This document shows positions 46,151 through 57,959 of a stretch of 64,000 bases of DNA, piece after piece (position 1 is the stretch's first letter; each line of letters starts with the position of its first letter). Location: positions 1,612,001 through 1,676,000 of the forward strand of contig NZ_CP067395.1 of assembly GCF_017355525.1 (NCBI RefSeq), read 5' to 3'. The translations under genes were made by a program, and so were the position numbers. Origin of the DNA: Lysobacter enzymogenes. Its GTDB lineage: Bacteria > Pseudomonadota > Gammaproteobacteria > Xanthomonadales > Xanthomonadaceae. The notes beneath the pieces were generated by a model. It had not been told where the DNA came from. It did not search any database and worked only from the letters and a program-made list of their open reading frames with translations.

Positions 46151-46167
46151 GCCAACTTCAAGTTGGC
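46151..46167. promoter_or_regulatory. Palindrome upstream of TonB receptor 2
   Basis: GCCAACTTCAAGTTGGC is a perfect 8-bp inverted repeat around one base, centred 307 bp before the second receptor ATG. It has A-residues, not T-residues, to its right, so it is not a terminator for the upstream gene. It resembles the palindrome at 42945. The gap 46118-46465 has no gene; its AT-rich part (46180-46400) likely holds the promoter. Confidence 0.5.
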
Positions 46168-46465
46168 AAAAAACGGGGACGCATCGATTTTTATTGTGAG
46201 TTCGACCGCATTTGATTGCCCGCTCGCGGTTGCGCCGAGCGCTCTCGCGCGCCGGCCCTATCCGATTTAATACATAAATTTCAATGCTTTGCAGAACACA
46301 TTCGGCAAAGTCAACGAGCGCCCCTAGCCAAAAAGCAAATATTACGGATGTGTTAAGTTCAGTTTCGTAAAGGGAGCGTTAAAGCCTCGGAAGGCAAGCA
46401 AAACACGCACATCGAAACAAGCACCTGCGTTTTTCACGCGTCACTTTCAGCTAGGGGAACCACCG

Positions 46466-49459
<2,994 letters not shown>

Positions 49460-49494
49460 GGCGGGCGTAATCACTGCTCCAAGCTCGTAGCGGA

Positions 49495-49518
49495 AAGCCC
49501 GGCGCAAGCCGGGCTTTT
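49495..49518 (+). terminator. Intrinsic terminator after TonB receptor 2
   Basis: AAGCCCGGC, loop GCAA and GCCGGGCTT are followed by TT, 35 bp after the receptor stop. The T-tract is short, but the stem is perfect. Confidence 0.85.
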
Positions 49519-49742
49519 CGTTTTGCGCGGCGCGGCGGGCGCGGCGTTCGCGCCGCCGCGCGGGGCTCGTCGCGCGTGCCGGGCGCCCGGCTCTGCGCGC
49601 TCCCGCGCAAGCGCTTCGCGCGCCGCGGCTGAACCCGCGCCGCGCGGCTTCCATACCCGTGCGGATGCGGTATAAAGAACCTCGTCCCGCCGCGCCGGCC
49701 CACGGCGCGCGGCCACACGCTCACATCTCTGGGAGGGGATAC

Positions 49743-50180
49743 ATGCGTAAACAATTGCTCGCCCTGCTGCTGCTCGCGCTGCCGGCGGCGGCGTTCGCCC
49801 AGGCCACCCCGGTCGGGTCCTGGACCACGATCGACGACAAGACCCAAAAGCCCAAGTCGATCGTCGAGATCTACGAGGCCAAGGACGGCAGCCTCGCCGG
49901 CCGGGTCAACGAAGTGCTGCAGTCCGAGCACGGCCCCAACCCGGTCTGCGACAAGTGCGACGGCGAGCGCAAGGGCAAGCCGGTCAAGGGCATGGTCATC
50001 CTGTGGGGCATCCGCAAGAGCGGCGACACCTGGGAAGGCGGCAAGATCCTGGATCCGGCCAGCGGCAAGATCTATTCGGTCAAGGTCACCCCGCAGGAAG
50101 GCGGCAAGAAGCTGGAAGTGCGCGGCTTCATCGGCTTCTCGCTGATCGGCCGCAACCAGACCTGGATGCGTCACGAATAA
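49743..50180 (+). CDS. DUF2147 family secreted protein
   Basis: A 145-residue periplasmic protein. A signal peptide (1-20, ending AAAFAQ) is followed by ATPVGSWTTIDDKTQKPKSIVEIYEAKDGSLAGRV, the DUF2147 start. Then come CDKCDGERKGKPVKGMVILWGIRK (Cys pair), KILDPASGKIYSVKVTPQEGGKKLEVRGFIGFSLIGRNQTW, the diagnostic C-terminal half. The family forms a small lipocalin-like beta fold of unknown ligand. A GGGAGGGG ribosome site lies 7 bp before ATG 49743. It is bounded by terminators on both sides, so it is probably monocistronic. Confidence 0.9.
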   Translation: MRKQLLALLLLALPAAAFAQATPVGSWTTIDDKTQKPKSIVEIYEAKDGSLAGRVNEVLQSEHGPNPVCDKCDGERKGKPVKGMVILWGIRKSGDTWEGGKILDPASGKIYSVKVTPQEGGKKLEVRGFIGFSLIGRNQTWMRHE

Positions 50181-50207
50181 GTCCTGGCCGGCCCGTGTCG
50201 CCTACGG

Positions 50208-50239
50208 AAGCCCGGCCCATGGCCGGGCTTCTTGCTTTC
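50208..50239 (+). terminator. Terminator after DUF2147 gene
   Basis: AAGCCCGGCC (50208-50217), loop CAT and GGCCGGGCTT (50221-50230) are followed by the T-rich CTTGCTTTCG. The perfect 10-bp stem makes it a good terminator. A degenerate GC-rich repeat related to family 2 follows at about 50265-50345; beyond it only a CATAAT -10-like box at 50434 is seen before metG. Confidence 0.85.
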
Positions 50240-50465
50240 GCGCCTCCGCCGGCCGCCCCGGCTTGCGCGGCCGGGACTTCGGGCCCGGCGCTTTCGTCCC
50301 GGATCGCCGCGAGCGCGCCGCGAAGCCTCGGGCCTGACGGCCCCGCCGCAGAAGCATCCTCAAACCGCTTCACAAAACCAGCGGGCCCGCAGCCCGCCCA
50401 CGCTTCACAGCCCGGCCGCTGCGGCCGCCCATGCCATAATTCACGACCACCTACGGCCCCCGTCT

Positions 50466-52538
50466 ATGTCCCGCGAAATCGTCGTCTCCAACGCGCTGCC
50501 CTATGCCAATGGCGAGCTCCACCTCGGTCATCTGGTCGGCTACATGCAGGCCGACATCTGGGTGCGGGCGCAGCGCATGGCCGGCCACACCGTGCACTAC
50601 ATCTGCGCCGACGACACCCACGGCACGCCGATCATGCTCGCCGCGGAAAAGGCCGGGCAGACGCCGGAGGCGTACATCGCCCAGATCCAGGTCCGCCACG
50701 AGCGCGACTTCGCCGATTTCGGCGTGGCCTTCGACCACTACGACTCGACCAACTCGCCCGCCAACCGCCAGCTGACCGAGGCGATCTACGCGCGCCTGGA
50801 CAACAACGGCCACGTCCAGAAGCGCTCGGTCGCGCAGTTGTTCGACCCGGTCAAGGGCATGTTCCTGCCCGACCGCTACGTCAAGGGCATCTGCCCGAAC
50901 TGCAAGACCCCCGACCAGTACGGCGACAACTGCGAAAACTGCGGCGCCACCTACGCGCCGACCGACTTGCTCGAGCCGCGTTCGGTGGTCAGCGGCGCGA
51001 CGCCGGAACTGCGCGACTCCGAGCATTTCTTCTTCGAAGTCGGACACTTCGAGCAGTTTCTGCGCGAGTGGCTCGCCGGCGACGTCGCCACCGCCGGCAT
51101 CCGCGCCAAGCTGCACGAATGGCTCGATGCCGACGGCGGCCTGCGCGCCTGGGACATCTCGCGCGACGCGCCTTACTTCGGCTTCGAGATTCCCGGCCAT
51201 CCGGGCAAATACCTGTACGTGTGGATCGACGCGCCGATCGGCTACCTCAGCAGCTTCCAGACCCTGTGCGAACGCAAGGGCCTGGATTTCTGGTCGTACC
51301 TCGCGCGCGACAGCCAGGCCGAGCTGCACCACTTCATCGGCAAGGACATCGTCACTTTCCACGGCCTGTTCTGGCCGGCGGTGCTGCACGGCGCCGGCTT
51401 CCGCGCGCCGACCCGGCTGCACGTCAACGGCTATCTGATGGTCAACGGCGAGAAGATGTCGAAGTCGCGCGGCACCTTCATCCAGGCCCGCACGTATCTC
51501 GACCAGGGCCTGGCCCCGGAAGCGCTGCGCTACTACTTCGCCACCAAGACCAGCGGCGGCGTCGAAGACATCGACCTCAACCTCGCCGACTTCGTCGCGC
51601 GGGTGAACTCCGACGTGGTCGGCAAGTTCGTCAACGTCGCCAGCCGCTGCGCCGGCTTCATCGAAAAGCACTACGCCGGCCGTCTCGCCGACGCGTTGCC
51701 GGAACCGGCGATGTATGCGCGCTTCGTCGAACAGCTCGCGCCGATCGCGCGCGCCTACGAAGCCAACGAAGCCGCCGGCGCGCTGCGCCTGACGATGGCG
51801 CTGGCCGACGAAGCCAACAAGTACATCGACGAGCGCAAGCCGTGGGTGCTGGCCAAGCAGGACGGCGCCGACGCCGAGCTGCAGGCGGTGTGCACCCAGG
51901 GCCTGAACCTGTTCCGCGTGCTCGCCGCCGCGCTCAAGCCGGTGCTGCCGCGCGTGGCCGCGCAGAGCGAGGCCTTCCTCGCCGCGCCGGTGACGCTGTG
52001 GAGCGACCTCGCCGAGCCGCTGAGGGCGCGCGACATCGCCGCCTACGTTCCCTTGTTCACCCGTATCGACTCGAAACTGATCGACGCCATGATCGACGCC
52101 AGCAAAGAATCCCTCGCCCCCGCCGCCGACGCCAAGCCCGCCAAGCCGGCGGCCAAGGCCGAAGCGCCCAAGGCCGAGGCCAAGCCCGACGCCGCCGCCG
52201 GCCCCGCCACCATCGCCATGGACGACTTCGCCAAGCTCGACCTGCGCGTGGGCAAGGTGCTGGCCTGCGAGTTCGTCGACGGCTCCGACAAGCTGCTGCG
52301 CTTCGAACTCGACGCCGGCGAACTCGGCAAGCGCCAGATCTTCTCCGGCATCCGCGGCTCCTACGCCGAACCCGACAAGCTGGTCGGCCGCAGCGTGGTG
52401 TTCATCGCCAACCTGGCGCCGCGCAAGATGCGCTTCGGCGTCAGCGAAGGCATGATCCTCTCGGCCGGTTTCGACGGCGGCAACCTGTTCCTGCTCGACG
52501 CCGACGGCGGAGCGGAACCGGGCATGCCGGTGCGTTGA
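50466..52538 (+). CDS. metG: Methionyl-tRNA synthetase
   Basis: A 690-residue class I aminoacyl-tRNA synthetase. Class signatures are HLGHLVGYMQADI (HIGH-type) near residue 18 and KMSKSRG (KMSKS). The zinc knuckle has two CXXC pairs, CPNC and CENC (about 145-161). The anticodon-binding helical domain is followed by an Ala/Lys/Glu-rich linker (about 550-580). A C-terminal tRNA-binding (Trbp111-like) domain has DFAKLDLRVGKVLACEF and KRQIFSGIRGSY, which mediates dimerisation. The domain set and length match long bacterial MetRS. ATG 50466 fits MSREIVVSNALPYANG. The RnfB-like gene follows by about 100 bp. Confidence 0.97.
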   Translation: MSREIVVSNALPYANGELHLGHLVGYMQADIWVRAQRMAGHTVHYICADDTHGTPIMLAAEKAGQTPEAYIAQIQVRHERDFADFGVAFDHYDSTNSPANRQLTEAIYARLDNNGHVQKRSVAQLFDPVKGMFLPDRYVKGICPNCKTPDQYGDNCENCGATYAPTDLLEPRSVVSGATPELRDSEHFFFEVGHFEQFLREWLAGDVATAGIRAKLHEWLDADGGLRAWDISRDAPYFGFEIPGHPGKYLYVWIDAPIGYLSSFQTLCERKGLDFWSYLARDSQAELHHFIGKDIVTFHGLFWPAVLHGAGFRAPTRLHVNGYLMVNGEKMSKSRGTFIQARTYLDQGLAPEALRYYFATKTSGGVEDIDLNLADFVARVNSDVVGKFVNVASRCAGFIEKHYAGRLADALPEPAMYARFVEQLAPIARAYEANEAAGALRLTMALADEANKYIDERKPWVLAKQDGADAELQAVCTQGLNLFRVLAAALKPVLPRVAAQSEAFLAAPVTLWSDLAEPLRARDIAAYVPLFTRIDSKLIDAMIDASKESLAPAADAKPAKPAAKAEAPKAEAKPDAAAGPATIAMDDFAKLDLRVGKVLACEFVDGSDKLLRFELDAGELGKRQIFSGIRGSYAEPDKLVGRSVVFIANLAPRKMRFGVSEGMILSAGFDGGNLFLLDADGGAEPGMPVR

Positions 52539-52563
52539 GGCCAGGACATAGCGGATAGGCGAT

Positions 52564-52612
52564 GGGAGATAGCCAGAGCAGAAGCGACACGCTGACGGCT
52601 TTGCTATCTCCC
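52564..52612. repeat. Inverted repeat between metG and rnfB
   Basis: GGGAGATAGC (52564-52573) and its exact complement GCTATCTCCC (52603-52612) enclose 29 bp. The stem is perfect, but the loop is long and there is no T-run, so termination is doubtful. It could be a regulatory hairpin or the remnant of a small repeat element. Confidence 0.7.
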
Positions 52613-52640
52613 AGCTCCTGACCGCCAACGCCTAGCTCTC

Positions 52641-53051
52641 ATGGACCTGACCGAACGCCTCGACCGCCTGCTGCCGCAGACCCAATGCGGCCAGTGCGGC
52701 TACGCCGGTTGCCGTCCCTACGCCGAAGCGATGGCGCACGGCGAGGCCGGCGTGGACCGCTGCCCGCCGGGCGGCGACGCCGGCGCGCGCGCCCTGGCGA
52801 AACTGCTGGACGTGCCGCCGCTGCCGTTCGACCGCGAACGCGGCCGCCATCTGGCGACGCCGCCGGTCGCGCTGATCGTCGAAGCCGACTGCATCGGCTG
52901 CACCAAATGCATCCAGGCCTGCCCGGTCGACGCCATCGTCGGCGCGGCCAAGCACATGCATACGGTGATCGAACCGTTGTGCACCGGCTGCGAGCTGTGC
53001 GTGCCGGCGTGCCCGGTGGATTGCATCGTGCTGGTCGCCCCCGCCGCGTAG
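52641..53051 (+). CDS. rnfB: RnfB-like [4Fe-4S] ferredoxin
   Basis: A 136-residue iron-sulphur protein. The N-terminal 4Fe-4S domain has CGQCGYAGC plus a fourth Cys (C16, C19, C24, C41). Two ferredoxin motifs follow: C84/C87/C90/C94 ([12 protein letters not shown]) and C114/C117/C120/C124 ([12 protein letters not shown]). It resembles the soluble part of RnfB but has no N-terminal membrane helix, and no other rnf genes are in the window. It probably donates electrons to Fe-S enzymes rather than acting in an Rnf complex (inference). It follows metG by 102 bp and converges with the TraB/GumN gene. Confidence 0.88.
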   Translation: MDLTERLDRLLPQTQCGQCGYAGCRPYAEAMAHGEAGVDRCPPGGDAGARALAKLLDVPPLPFDRERGRHLATPPVALIVEADCIGCTKCIQACPVDAIVGAAKHMHTVIEPLCTGCELCVPACPVDCIVLVAPAA

Positions 53052-53066
53052 TTCGCTATCTGCCTG

Positions 53067-53159
53067 TAGGAGCGGCGCGAGCCGCGACCGCGACAACGCA
53101 GCCACGTCGAAACTTTCATCGTAGTTGCGTTGTCGCGGTCGCGACTCGCGTCGCTCCTA
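53067..53159. repeat. 93-bp palindromic repeat (copy C)
   Basis: A full copy of the TAGGAGCGGC palindrome. Its right outer arm has two single-base changes (GCGACTCGCGTCGC), so it is slightly decayed. It starts 15 bp after the rnfB stop and ends 24 bp before the stop of the convergent TraB/GumN gene. Confidence 0.9.
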
Positions 53160-53183
53160 CAAAAAGCGCGAAACCCGCGCGGA

Positions 53184-54245
53184 TCAGCGCTTGGGCTCGA
53201 CCTTCTTGCTCTCGCGCGGGTCGTCCGGCGTCAGCTTCACCGACGGCGCCACTGCGGGCGCCGGCGCCGGCATCGGCGCCAGATCCGCGGTCCCGGCCGC
53301 GCAGGCCGAGCAGATCCGCTCGATCTTGTAGCCCTTCGCGCGCAGCCGCTCGACCAAACCGTCGTTTCCGAGCAGATGCAGGCTGCCGACCACCACCAGG
53401 GTGTCGCCCTTCTTCTGCTCGTCGAGCAGCTTCTGGATCTGCGGCACCCAGGCCTCGTTGCGCTCGACGTTGACGATGCGATAGGTCTGCGGCGTCTTGA
53501 GCTGCATCTCCACCCGCGCCTTCTCGTCGAGCTTGGCCAGGTCGGCTTCGCGCCAGGCGGTGTGCATTTCCTCGAGCATGGCCGGCACCTCGGTCGGTCG
53601 GTCGAGGAATTCGCGCAGCGCCTTGATCTGTTCGTCGGCGGGGCTGGCGTCCATCACGTCGAGCTGGTGGTCCATGCTCTCCAGCCCGGTCGCGCCCTTG
53701 CCGGCTTCGGACGCCTGGCGCATCAGGTACTGGTCCAGGCCCAGTTGCGGGCTGAAACCCAGCGACTGCGACACGCCCAGCACCAGCGACAGATTGACGA
53801 ACCACGGCTCCAGCGCGTCGACCTGGCTCAGCGAGCGGCCGTTCTTGGCCAGCACCCGGTTGAGCTTTTCGCGCAGGTCGGCCGGCAGGGTCTGGCTGAG
53901 GGTGCGGCCGTCGTCGTAGCGCGCGCGCTGCAGGAAGCGCTGGCCGACGCTGGGGTCGAACATCTCCTGCGGCGCGACCTCGAACACCAGCTTGTCGGAC
54001 GCGGCGAAGGCGCGGTCGATGTCGGACGACAGCGGATAGTCGTCGGCGCGCAGCAGATGGAACGAGCCGAGCAGGAACACCGCGTTGTCGGCGTCCGACA
54101 CCCGCCACAGCAGCGGCACCGGCGGCGGCTTGGCCGCGCTGCGCGCCGCCTGCGCGACCGCGTCGGTGGCGGTGGCCGAAGTCAGCGGCGCGCTCAGCGC
54201 GACCGCGGCGCACAGGGGCAGGACGAACAGCTTGAGCAACCGCAT
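53184..54245 (-). CDS. TraB/GumN family protein
   Basis: A 353-residue exported protein. A signal peptide (about 1-26) precedes the domain. The two GX2H motifs of the TraB/Tiki-like family are seen in LLGSFHLL (60-63) and VVGSLHLLG (287-290). Between them are FEVAP (E89), EPWF and GLDQYL, also conserved. These residues form the putative metal site of a metallopeptidase-like fold; the role in bacteria is unknown. It ends in a Pro/Ala/Lys tail. Its promoter must lie in the repeat-rich region 54246-54400. Confidence 0.9.
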   Translation of the reverse strand: MRLLKLFVLPLCAAVALSAPLTSATATDAVAQAARSAAKPPPVPLLWRVSDADNAVFLLGSFHLLRADDYPLSSDIDRAFAASDKLVFEVAPQEMFDPSVGQRFLQRARYDDGRTLSQTLPADLREKLNRVLAKNGRSLSQVDALEPWFVNLSLVLGVSQSLGFSPQLGLDQYLMRQASEAGKGATGLESMDHQLDVMDASPADEQIKALREFLDRPTEVPAMLEEMHTAWREADLAKLDEKARVEMQLKTPQTYRIVNVERNEAWVPQIQKLLDEQKKGDTLVVVGSLHLLGNDGLVERLRAKGYKIERICSACAAGTADLAPMPAPAPAVAPSVKLTPDDPRESKKVEPKR

Positions 54246-54410
54246 GGGGGAGACGGACCTCGAAATGAGCGGGCGGCGGCCGCGGCGCGATGCGGCGCGC
54301 GGCGCGAGGAAACGGGCGCCCAGTGTAAGCGGTGGCGCCGGGGCTTCGTATTACGAAGCCGTAAACGGCTGCGGCCGCGAATCGCGGCGGGCCGGCAGAG
54401 GCGGAGCCGA
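54246..54410. other. Promoter region of TraB/GumN gene, no gene seen
   Basis: The part of the 616-bp gene-free stretch 54246-54861 next to the TraB/GumN start. It is GC-rich apart from TTCGTATTACGAAG at 54345-54358, a near-perfect palindrome (CTTCGTATTACGAAG) that could be an operator or part of the promoter on the minus strand. The remainder of the stretch is the tandem array listed next. Confidence 0.5.
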
Positions 54411-54835
54411 ACATCCAGGGTTTTATCCAGGCATGACTCTGAAGTCTCTGGATCCCCGCTTTCGCGGGGATGACGTCTGGCAAGAACGCGACGCAACCCA
54501 CCTACCGTCATTCCCGCGAACGCGGGCTCCGCTTTACTTCGGCGAAGCCGAACATCCAGGGCTTTACCCAGGCATGACTCTGAAGTCTCTGGATCCCGCT
54601 TTCGCGGGGATGACGTCTGGCAAGGACGCGACGCAACCCACCTACCGTCATTCCCGCGAACGCGGGCTCCGCTTTACTTCGGCGAAGCCGAACATCCAGG
54701 GCTTTACCCAGGCATGACGCTGAAGTCTCTGGATCCCCGCCTTCGCGGGGATGACGACCGGTGAGGACGCAGCGAAACCCACCCACCCGTCGTTCCCGCG
54801 AACGCGGGCTCCGCTCTACCTCAGCGGAGTCGAAT
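54411..54835. repeat. Tandem 140-bp repeat array, GTCATCCCCGCG family
   Basis: Three units begin with ACATCCAGG at 54411, 54552 and 54692 (period 140-141 bp), and the last is followed by a partly diverged end. Each unit holds CTCTGGATCCCCGC and CGGGGATGACG, then CGTCATTCCCGCGAACGCGGG, that is, the inverted repeat seen at 4550. Units 1 and 2 are nearly identical. The array sits between the TraB/GumN gene start and the DUF1684 gene end. No open frame of substance exists there. Confidence 0.92.
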
Positions 54836-54861
54836 ACCAAAGCCTCACCGCGACCAACCGC

Positions 54862-55872
54862 TCAAGACGCATGCGCCGCCTTCCCAGCCGGCTTGTACGC
54901 CTTCTCCCCCGCGGTGACCTCCAGGTCCAGGCGGTTGCCTTCCGGCGGCAGCGGGCAGGTCGCGAACGGGGTGAACGCGCACGGCGGGTTGTAGGCCTTG
55001 TTGAAATCGACCGTGACCTTGCCCTGCAGGTTCGGCCGCGGCACGTCGAGGAAACGCCCGGCGCTGTAGCTGCCGTGGCCGCTGGTGCGGTCGGCGAACA
55101 CCAGCATCAGCTCGTCGCCGCCCTGGTCCAGGGCTTCGATGCGATAGGTGCGGCCGTCGCGCTCGAACTCGATCGCGCCGGGGTTCGGCGTCGGCTCGAT
55201 CACGCCGATGATGTTGGCGACCTCGATGGTCTGCCCGGCGGGATGGGCGACGAACTTGGCGCTGACCTTCCAGTCCTGCTGCGCCGGCCAGTAGTCGATG
55301 CCGCCGAAACCGGTGCGGCTCGGCGCGTCGGCGTGGCGCACGCGCAGGTAGTAGTTGCCGCCGCGCTTGATCGCGGTCAGCAGGCCCTTGCCCTCGTCGA
55401 AACCGATCCGGGTCGGGCCGGCCGGCGAATCGTCGGCCAGCAGCACCGCCGCGCCCTTGAGCGGCTGTTCGTTGAGGGTCAGCGCCAGCCCGCGCTCGGG
55501 CACGAAGCGCAGCCGGCCCTTGTCGAGGTTCAGCAGGCCGACATGGCCGGGGCCGACGCTCAGGCGGATGCCGTTGTCGGCGTCGCGGCCGAAGTAATGC
55601 GCGCCGGCGTCGATCGGGTGCAGCCCGACCAGGCTGGTCCAGCCGTCGGGCTTGAGCAGTTCGGCGCTGCGCTGCTCGCGCCACAGCTGCTGGTCGCGCT
55701 GGAAATCCTCGCCGGCGTGGGCGACGCGCTCGGCCTCCTTGGCGCGTTCGGCCTTCTGCGCGGTCGAATCGCAGGCGGCCAGCGCCGGCAGCAACAAGGC
55801 CGCGCACATCAGCGCGCGCCATGCGGACGCGGCGGGCACGAGGGACATGAGCGAACGGACAGCGGCGGTCAT
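54862..55872 (-). CDS. DUF1684 family lipoprotein
   Basis: A 336-residue exported protein. The lipobox LPALAAC puts the lipidated cysteine at residue 34; if translation starts at the internal Met9 it is residue 26, a more usual length. The DUF1684 domain follows: LWREQRSAELLKPDGWTSLVGLHPID, YFGRDADNGIRL, and the C-terminal LMLVFADRTSGHGSYSAGRFLDV and VDFNKAYNPPCAFTPFATCPLPP. That last block is diagnostic. Function unknown. The ATG (55870-55872) overlaps the mutL stop, so it is likely co-translated with mutL. Confidence 0.87.
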   Translation of the reverse strand: MTAAVRSLMSLVPAASAWRALMCAALLLPALAACDSTAQKAERAKEAERVAHAGEDFQRDQQLWREQRSAELLKPDGWTSLVGLHPIDAGAHYFGRDADNGIRLSVGPGHVGLLNLDKGRLRFVPERGLALTLNEQPLKGAAVLLADDSPAGPTRIGFDEGKGLLTAIKRGGNYYLRVRHADAPSRTGFGGIDYWPAQQDWKVSAKFVAHPAGQTIEVANIIGVIEPTPNPGAIEFERDGRTYRIEALDQGGDELMLVFADRTSGHGSYSAGRFLDVPRPNLQGKVTVDFNKAYNPPCAFTPFATCPLPPEGNRLDLEVTAGEKAYKPAGKAAHAS

Positions 55873-57773
55873 CAGCGCCCTCGCAGGAACCAGCGGTCGA
55901 TTTCCGACAGGGTGAAGCGGGCCCAGGTCGGGCGCCCATGATTGCATTGCCCGGAGCGTTCGGTCGCCTCCATTTCGCGCAGCAAGGCGTTCATTTCCGG
56001 CAAAGTGAGACGGCGATTCGCGCGCACCGCGCCGTGGCAGGCCATCGTCGCGAGCAATTCGTCGCGGGCCGCGCCGACCCGGCGCGATTCGCCGTGTTCG
56101 CGCAGGTCGGCCAGCACGTCGCGCAGCAGCGCTTCGACGTCGCCGTGGGCGAGCAGCGCCGGCACCGCGCGCAGCGCCAGCGACTGCGGGCCGGAGCGGG
56201 TGACCTCGAAGCCGAGCGCGGTCAGGGTCGCCTCCTCGCGCTCGGCCACCTCGGCCTCGCGCTCGGACACCGCCAGGGTCGCCGGCACCAGCAGCGGCTG
56301 GGTGCGCAGGCCTTCGTGGTCGTGGGCGAACTTGAGCTTCTCGTAGCCGATGCGTTCGTGCGCGGCGTGCATGTCGACCACGATCAGGCCTTCGGCGGTC
56401 TCGGCCAATACATAAATTCCGTGTAACTGGGCGATGGCGTAGCCCAGCGGCGGCAGGGTTTCGTCGTCGCTGTGCGGCAGCGCCGGCATCGGCGCGGCGG
56501 CGTAGGCGCCGCCGGCGCCGGAGTAGCCTGCGCCGGGACTTCCGGCGTAGCCGCCCGCGGACGCGCCGCCGCCGTTGTTGCCGTACAGCGCCACATAACC
56601 GGCCTGGGTCTCCTGCACGCGCAGCGCCAGCGGCGCGGTCGGGCGGTACTGGTACATGCCCGCCTGCGACGGCGCCGCGCCGGCGGCCGCCTCGGCGCCA
56701 TATGCGCCGCCGTAGGCGCCGCCTGCGCCGCCGGCCTCGCCGGTCTGCGCCGACGGCAGCGTCCCCGCGCGCGTCTCGGCCAGCGCATCGTTGAGCGTGC
56801 GGTAGACGAAGTCGTGGATCAGCCGCGCATCGCGGAAACGCACCTCGTGCTTGGCCGGGTGCACGTTGACGTCGACCCGGCGCGGATCCAGTTCCAGGAA
56901 CAGCACGTACGCCGGCTGGCGGCCGTGGAACAGCACATCCGAATAGGCCTGCTTGACCGCGTGGGCGATGCTGCGGTCGCGCACCGAGCGGCCGTTGACG
57001 TAGAGGTATTGCTGGTCGGCGCTGGCGCGGTTGTACGACGGCTGCGCGATCCAGCCGTGCAGGCGCAGGCCGGCGCCGCTGTGGTCCACGCGCAAGGCGT
57101 TGCGCGCGAACTCCTCGCCGAGCGCCTCGCCGATGCGCACGTCCGACAGGCCGATGTCGACCAGGTCGCCCTCGCCTTTCCAGCGCCGGGTCGGCTTGCC
57201 GTTGTGCGACACGCGCAGTTCGACATCCGGCCGCGCCAGCGCCAGCTGGCGCAGCCATTCCTCGATATGGCCCAGCTCGGTGCGCTCGGCCTTCAGGAAC
57301 TTGCGCCGCGCCGGCACGTTGAAGAACAGGTCGCGCACCTCGACCGTGGTGCCTTGCGGATGCGGCTTCGGCGCGATCTCGCCGAGCCGGCCGCCGTCGA
57401 TCTCCAGCACCGCGCCGCGCTCCTCGCCGATCCGGCGCGAGCACAGCGAGAAGCGGCTGACCGAAGCGATCGACGGCAGCGCTTCGCCGCGGAAGCCAAG
57501 GGTGACGACGCCTTCCAGGTCGTCGAGCGACGCGATCTTGCTGGTCGCGTGGCGCGACACCGCCAGCGGCAGTTCGTCGGCGGCGATGCCCTTGCCGTCG
57601 TCGCGGATCCGGATCAGCCGCACCCCGCCCTCCTCCAGGTCGATGTCGACCCGGCGCGCGCCGGCGTCGAGCGCGTTCTCGACCAGTTCCTTGACCACGG
57701 ACGCGGGCCGTTCGACCACTTCGCCGGCGGCGATCTGGTTGATGAGGGTGTCGGGGAGCTGGCGGATGGTCAC
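55872..57773 (-). CDS. mutL: DNA mismatch repair protein MutL
   Basis: A 633-residue GHKL ATPase that couples MutS to downstream repair. Motifs: [26 protein letters not shown] (ATP-lid Asn/Glu), [20 protein letters not shown] and KATRK-like RHATSKI. A Gly/Ala/Tyr-rich linker (about 360-440) joins the C-terminal dimer domain. There [12 protein letters not shown] (from D467) closely matches the endonuclease motif DQHA(X)2E(X)4E, with Met for Gln, and QCNHGRP lies near the end, as in MutL proteins that nick DNA themselves. The start is GTG 57771-57773. It overlaps the DUF1684 gene. Confidence 0.95.
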   Translation of the reverse strand: MTIRQLPDTLINQIAAGEVVERPASVVKELVENALDAGARRVDIDLEEGGVRLIRIRDDGKGIAADELPLAVSRHATSKIASLDDLEGVVTLGFRGEALPSIASVSRFSLCSRRIGEERGAVLEIDGGRLGEIAPKPHPQGTTVEVRDLFFNVPARRKFLKAERTELGHIEEWLRQLALARPDVELRVSHNGKPTRRWKGEGDLVDIGLSDVRIGEALGEEFARNALRVDHSGAGLRLHGWIAQPSYNRASADQQYLYVNGRSVRDRSIAHAVKQAYSDVLFHGRQPAYVLFLELDPRRVDVNVHPAKHEVRFRDARLIHDFVYRTLNDALAETRAGTLPSAQTGEAGGAGGAYGGAYGAEAAAGAAPSQAGMYQYRPTAPLALRVQETQAGYVALYGNNGGGASAGGYAGSPGAGYSGAGGAYAAAPMPALPHSDDETLPPLGYAIAQLHGIYVLAETAEGLIVVDMHAAHERIGYEKLKFAHDHEGLRTQPLLVPATLAVSEREAEVAEREEATLTALGFEVTRSGPQSLALRAVPALLAHGDVEALLRDVLADLREHGESRRVGAARDELLATMACHGAVRANRRLTLPEMNALLREMEATERSGQCNHGRPTWARFTLSEIDRWFLRGR

Positions 57774-57904
57774 GGCGGCGTTCCGGTGCGCGCGCGCACC
57801 GCGGGGGATTGGGAATCGATCATAGCCGCTGCCGCCGCGGCTCCGCGATCCGCATCCTGCGCTCTCAGCGTTGCGCCCGCGTTGCGGTCGCCGGCGCCGC
57901 AACG

Positions 57905-57931
57905 AAAACGGCCCCGGGATCGCCGGGGCCG
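57905..57931 (-). terminator. Intrinsic terminator after amiC
   Basis: CGGCCCCGG (57909-57917) and CCGGGGCCG (57923-57931) form a perfect 9-bp stem with a 5-base loop. Read on the minus strand it is followed by TTTTCGTT. It is 28 bp beyond the amiC stop, so mutL probably has its own promoter in 57774-57904. Confidence 0.85.
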
Positions 57932-57959
57932 TCGGAATCGATTGCGCTGGACCGGCCCG

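Noticed and set aside
52564..52612. Hairpin after metG as a terminator
   Set aside because: The 10-bp stem is perfect, but the loop is 29 bp and there is no T-run. It is listed only as an inverted repeat.
54411..54835. Possible CRISPR array
   Set aside because: The units are about 140 bp long and nearly identical throughout, with internal palindromes and no repeat/spacer structure. No cas gene is present.
54862..57444. An 860-codon minus-strand frame joining DUF1684 with the mutL region
   Set aside because: The upstream part is a shadow in another frame of mutL. The DUF1684 protein starts at 55872 with a lipoprotein signal.
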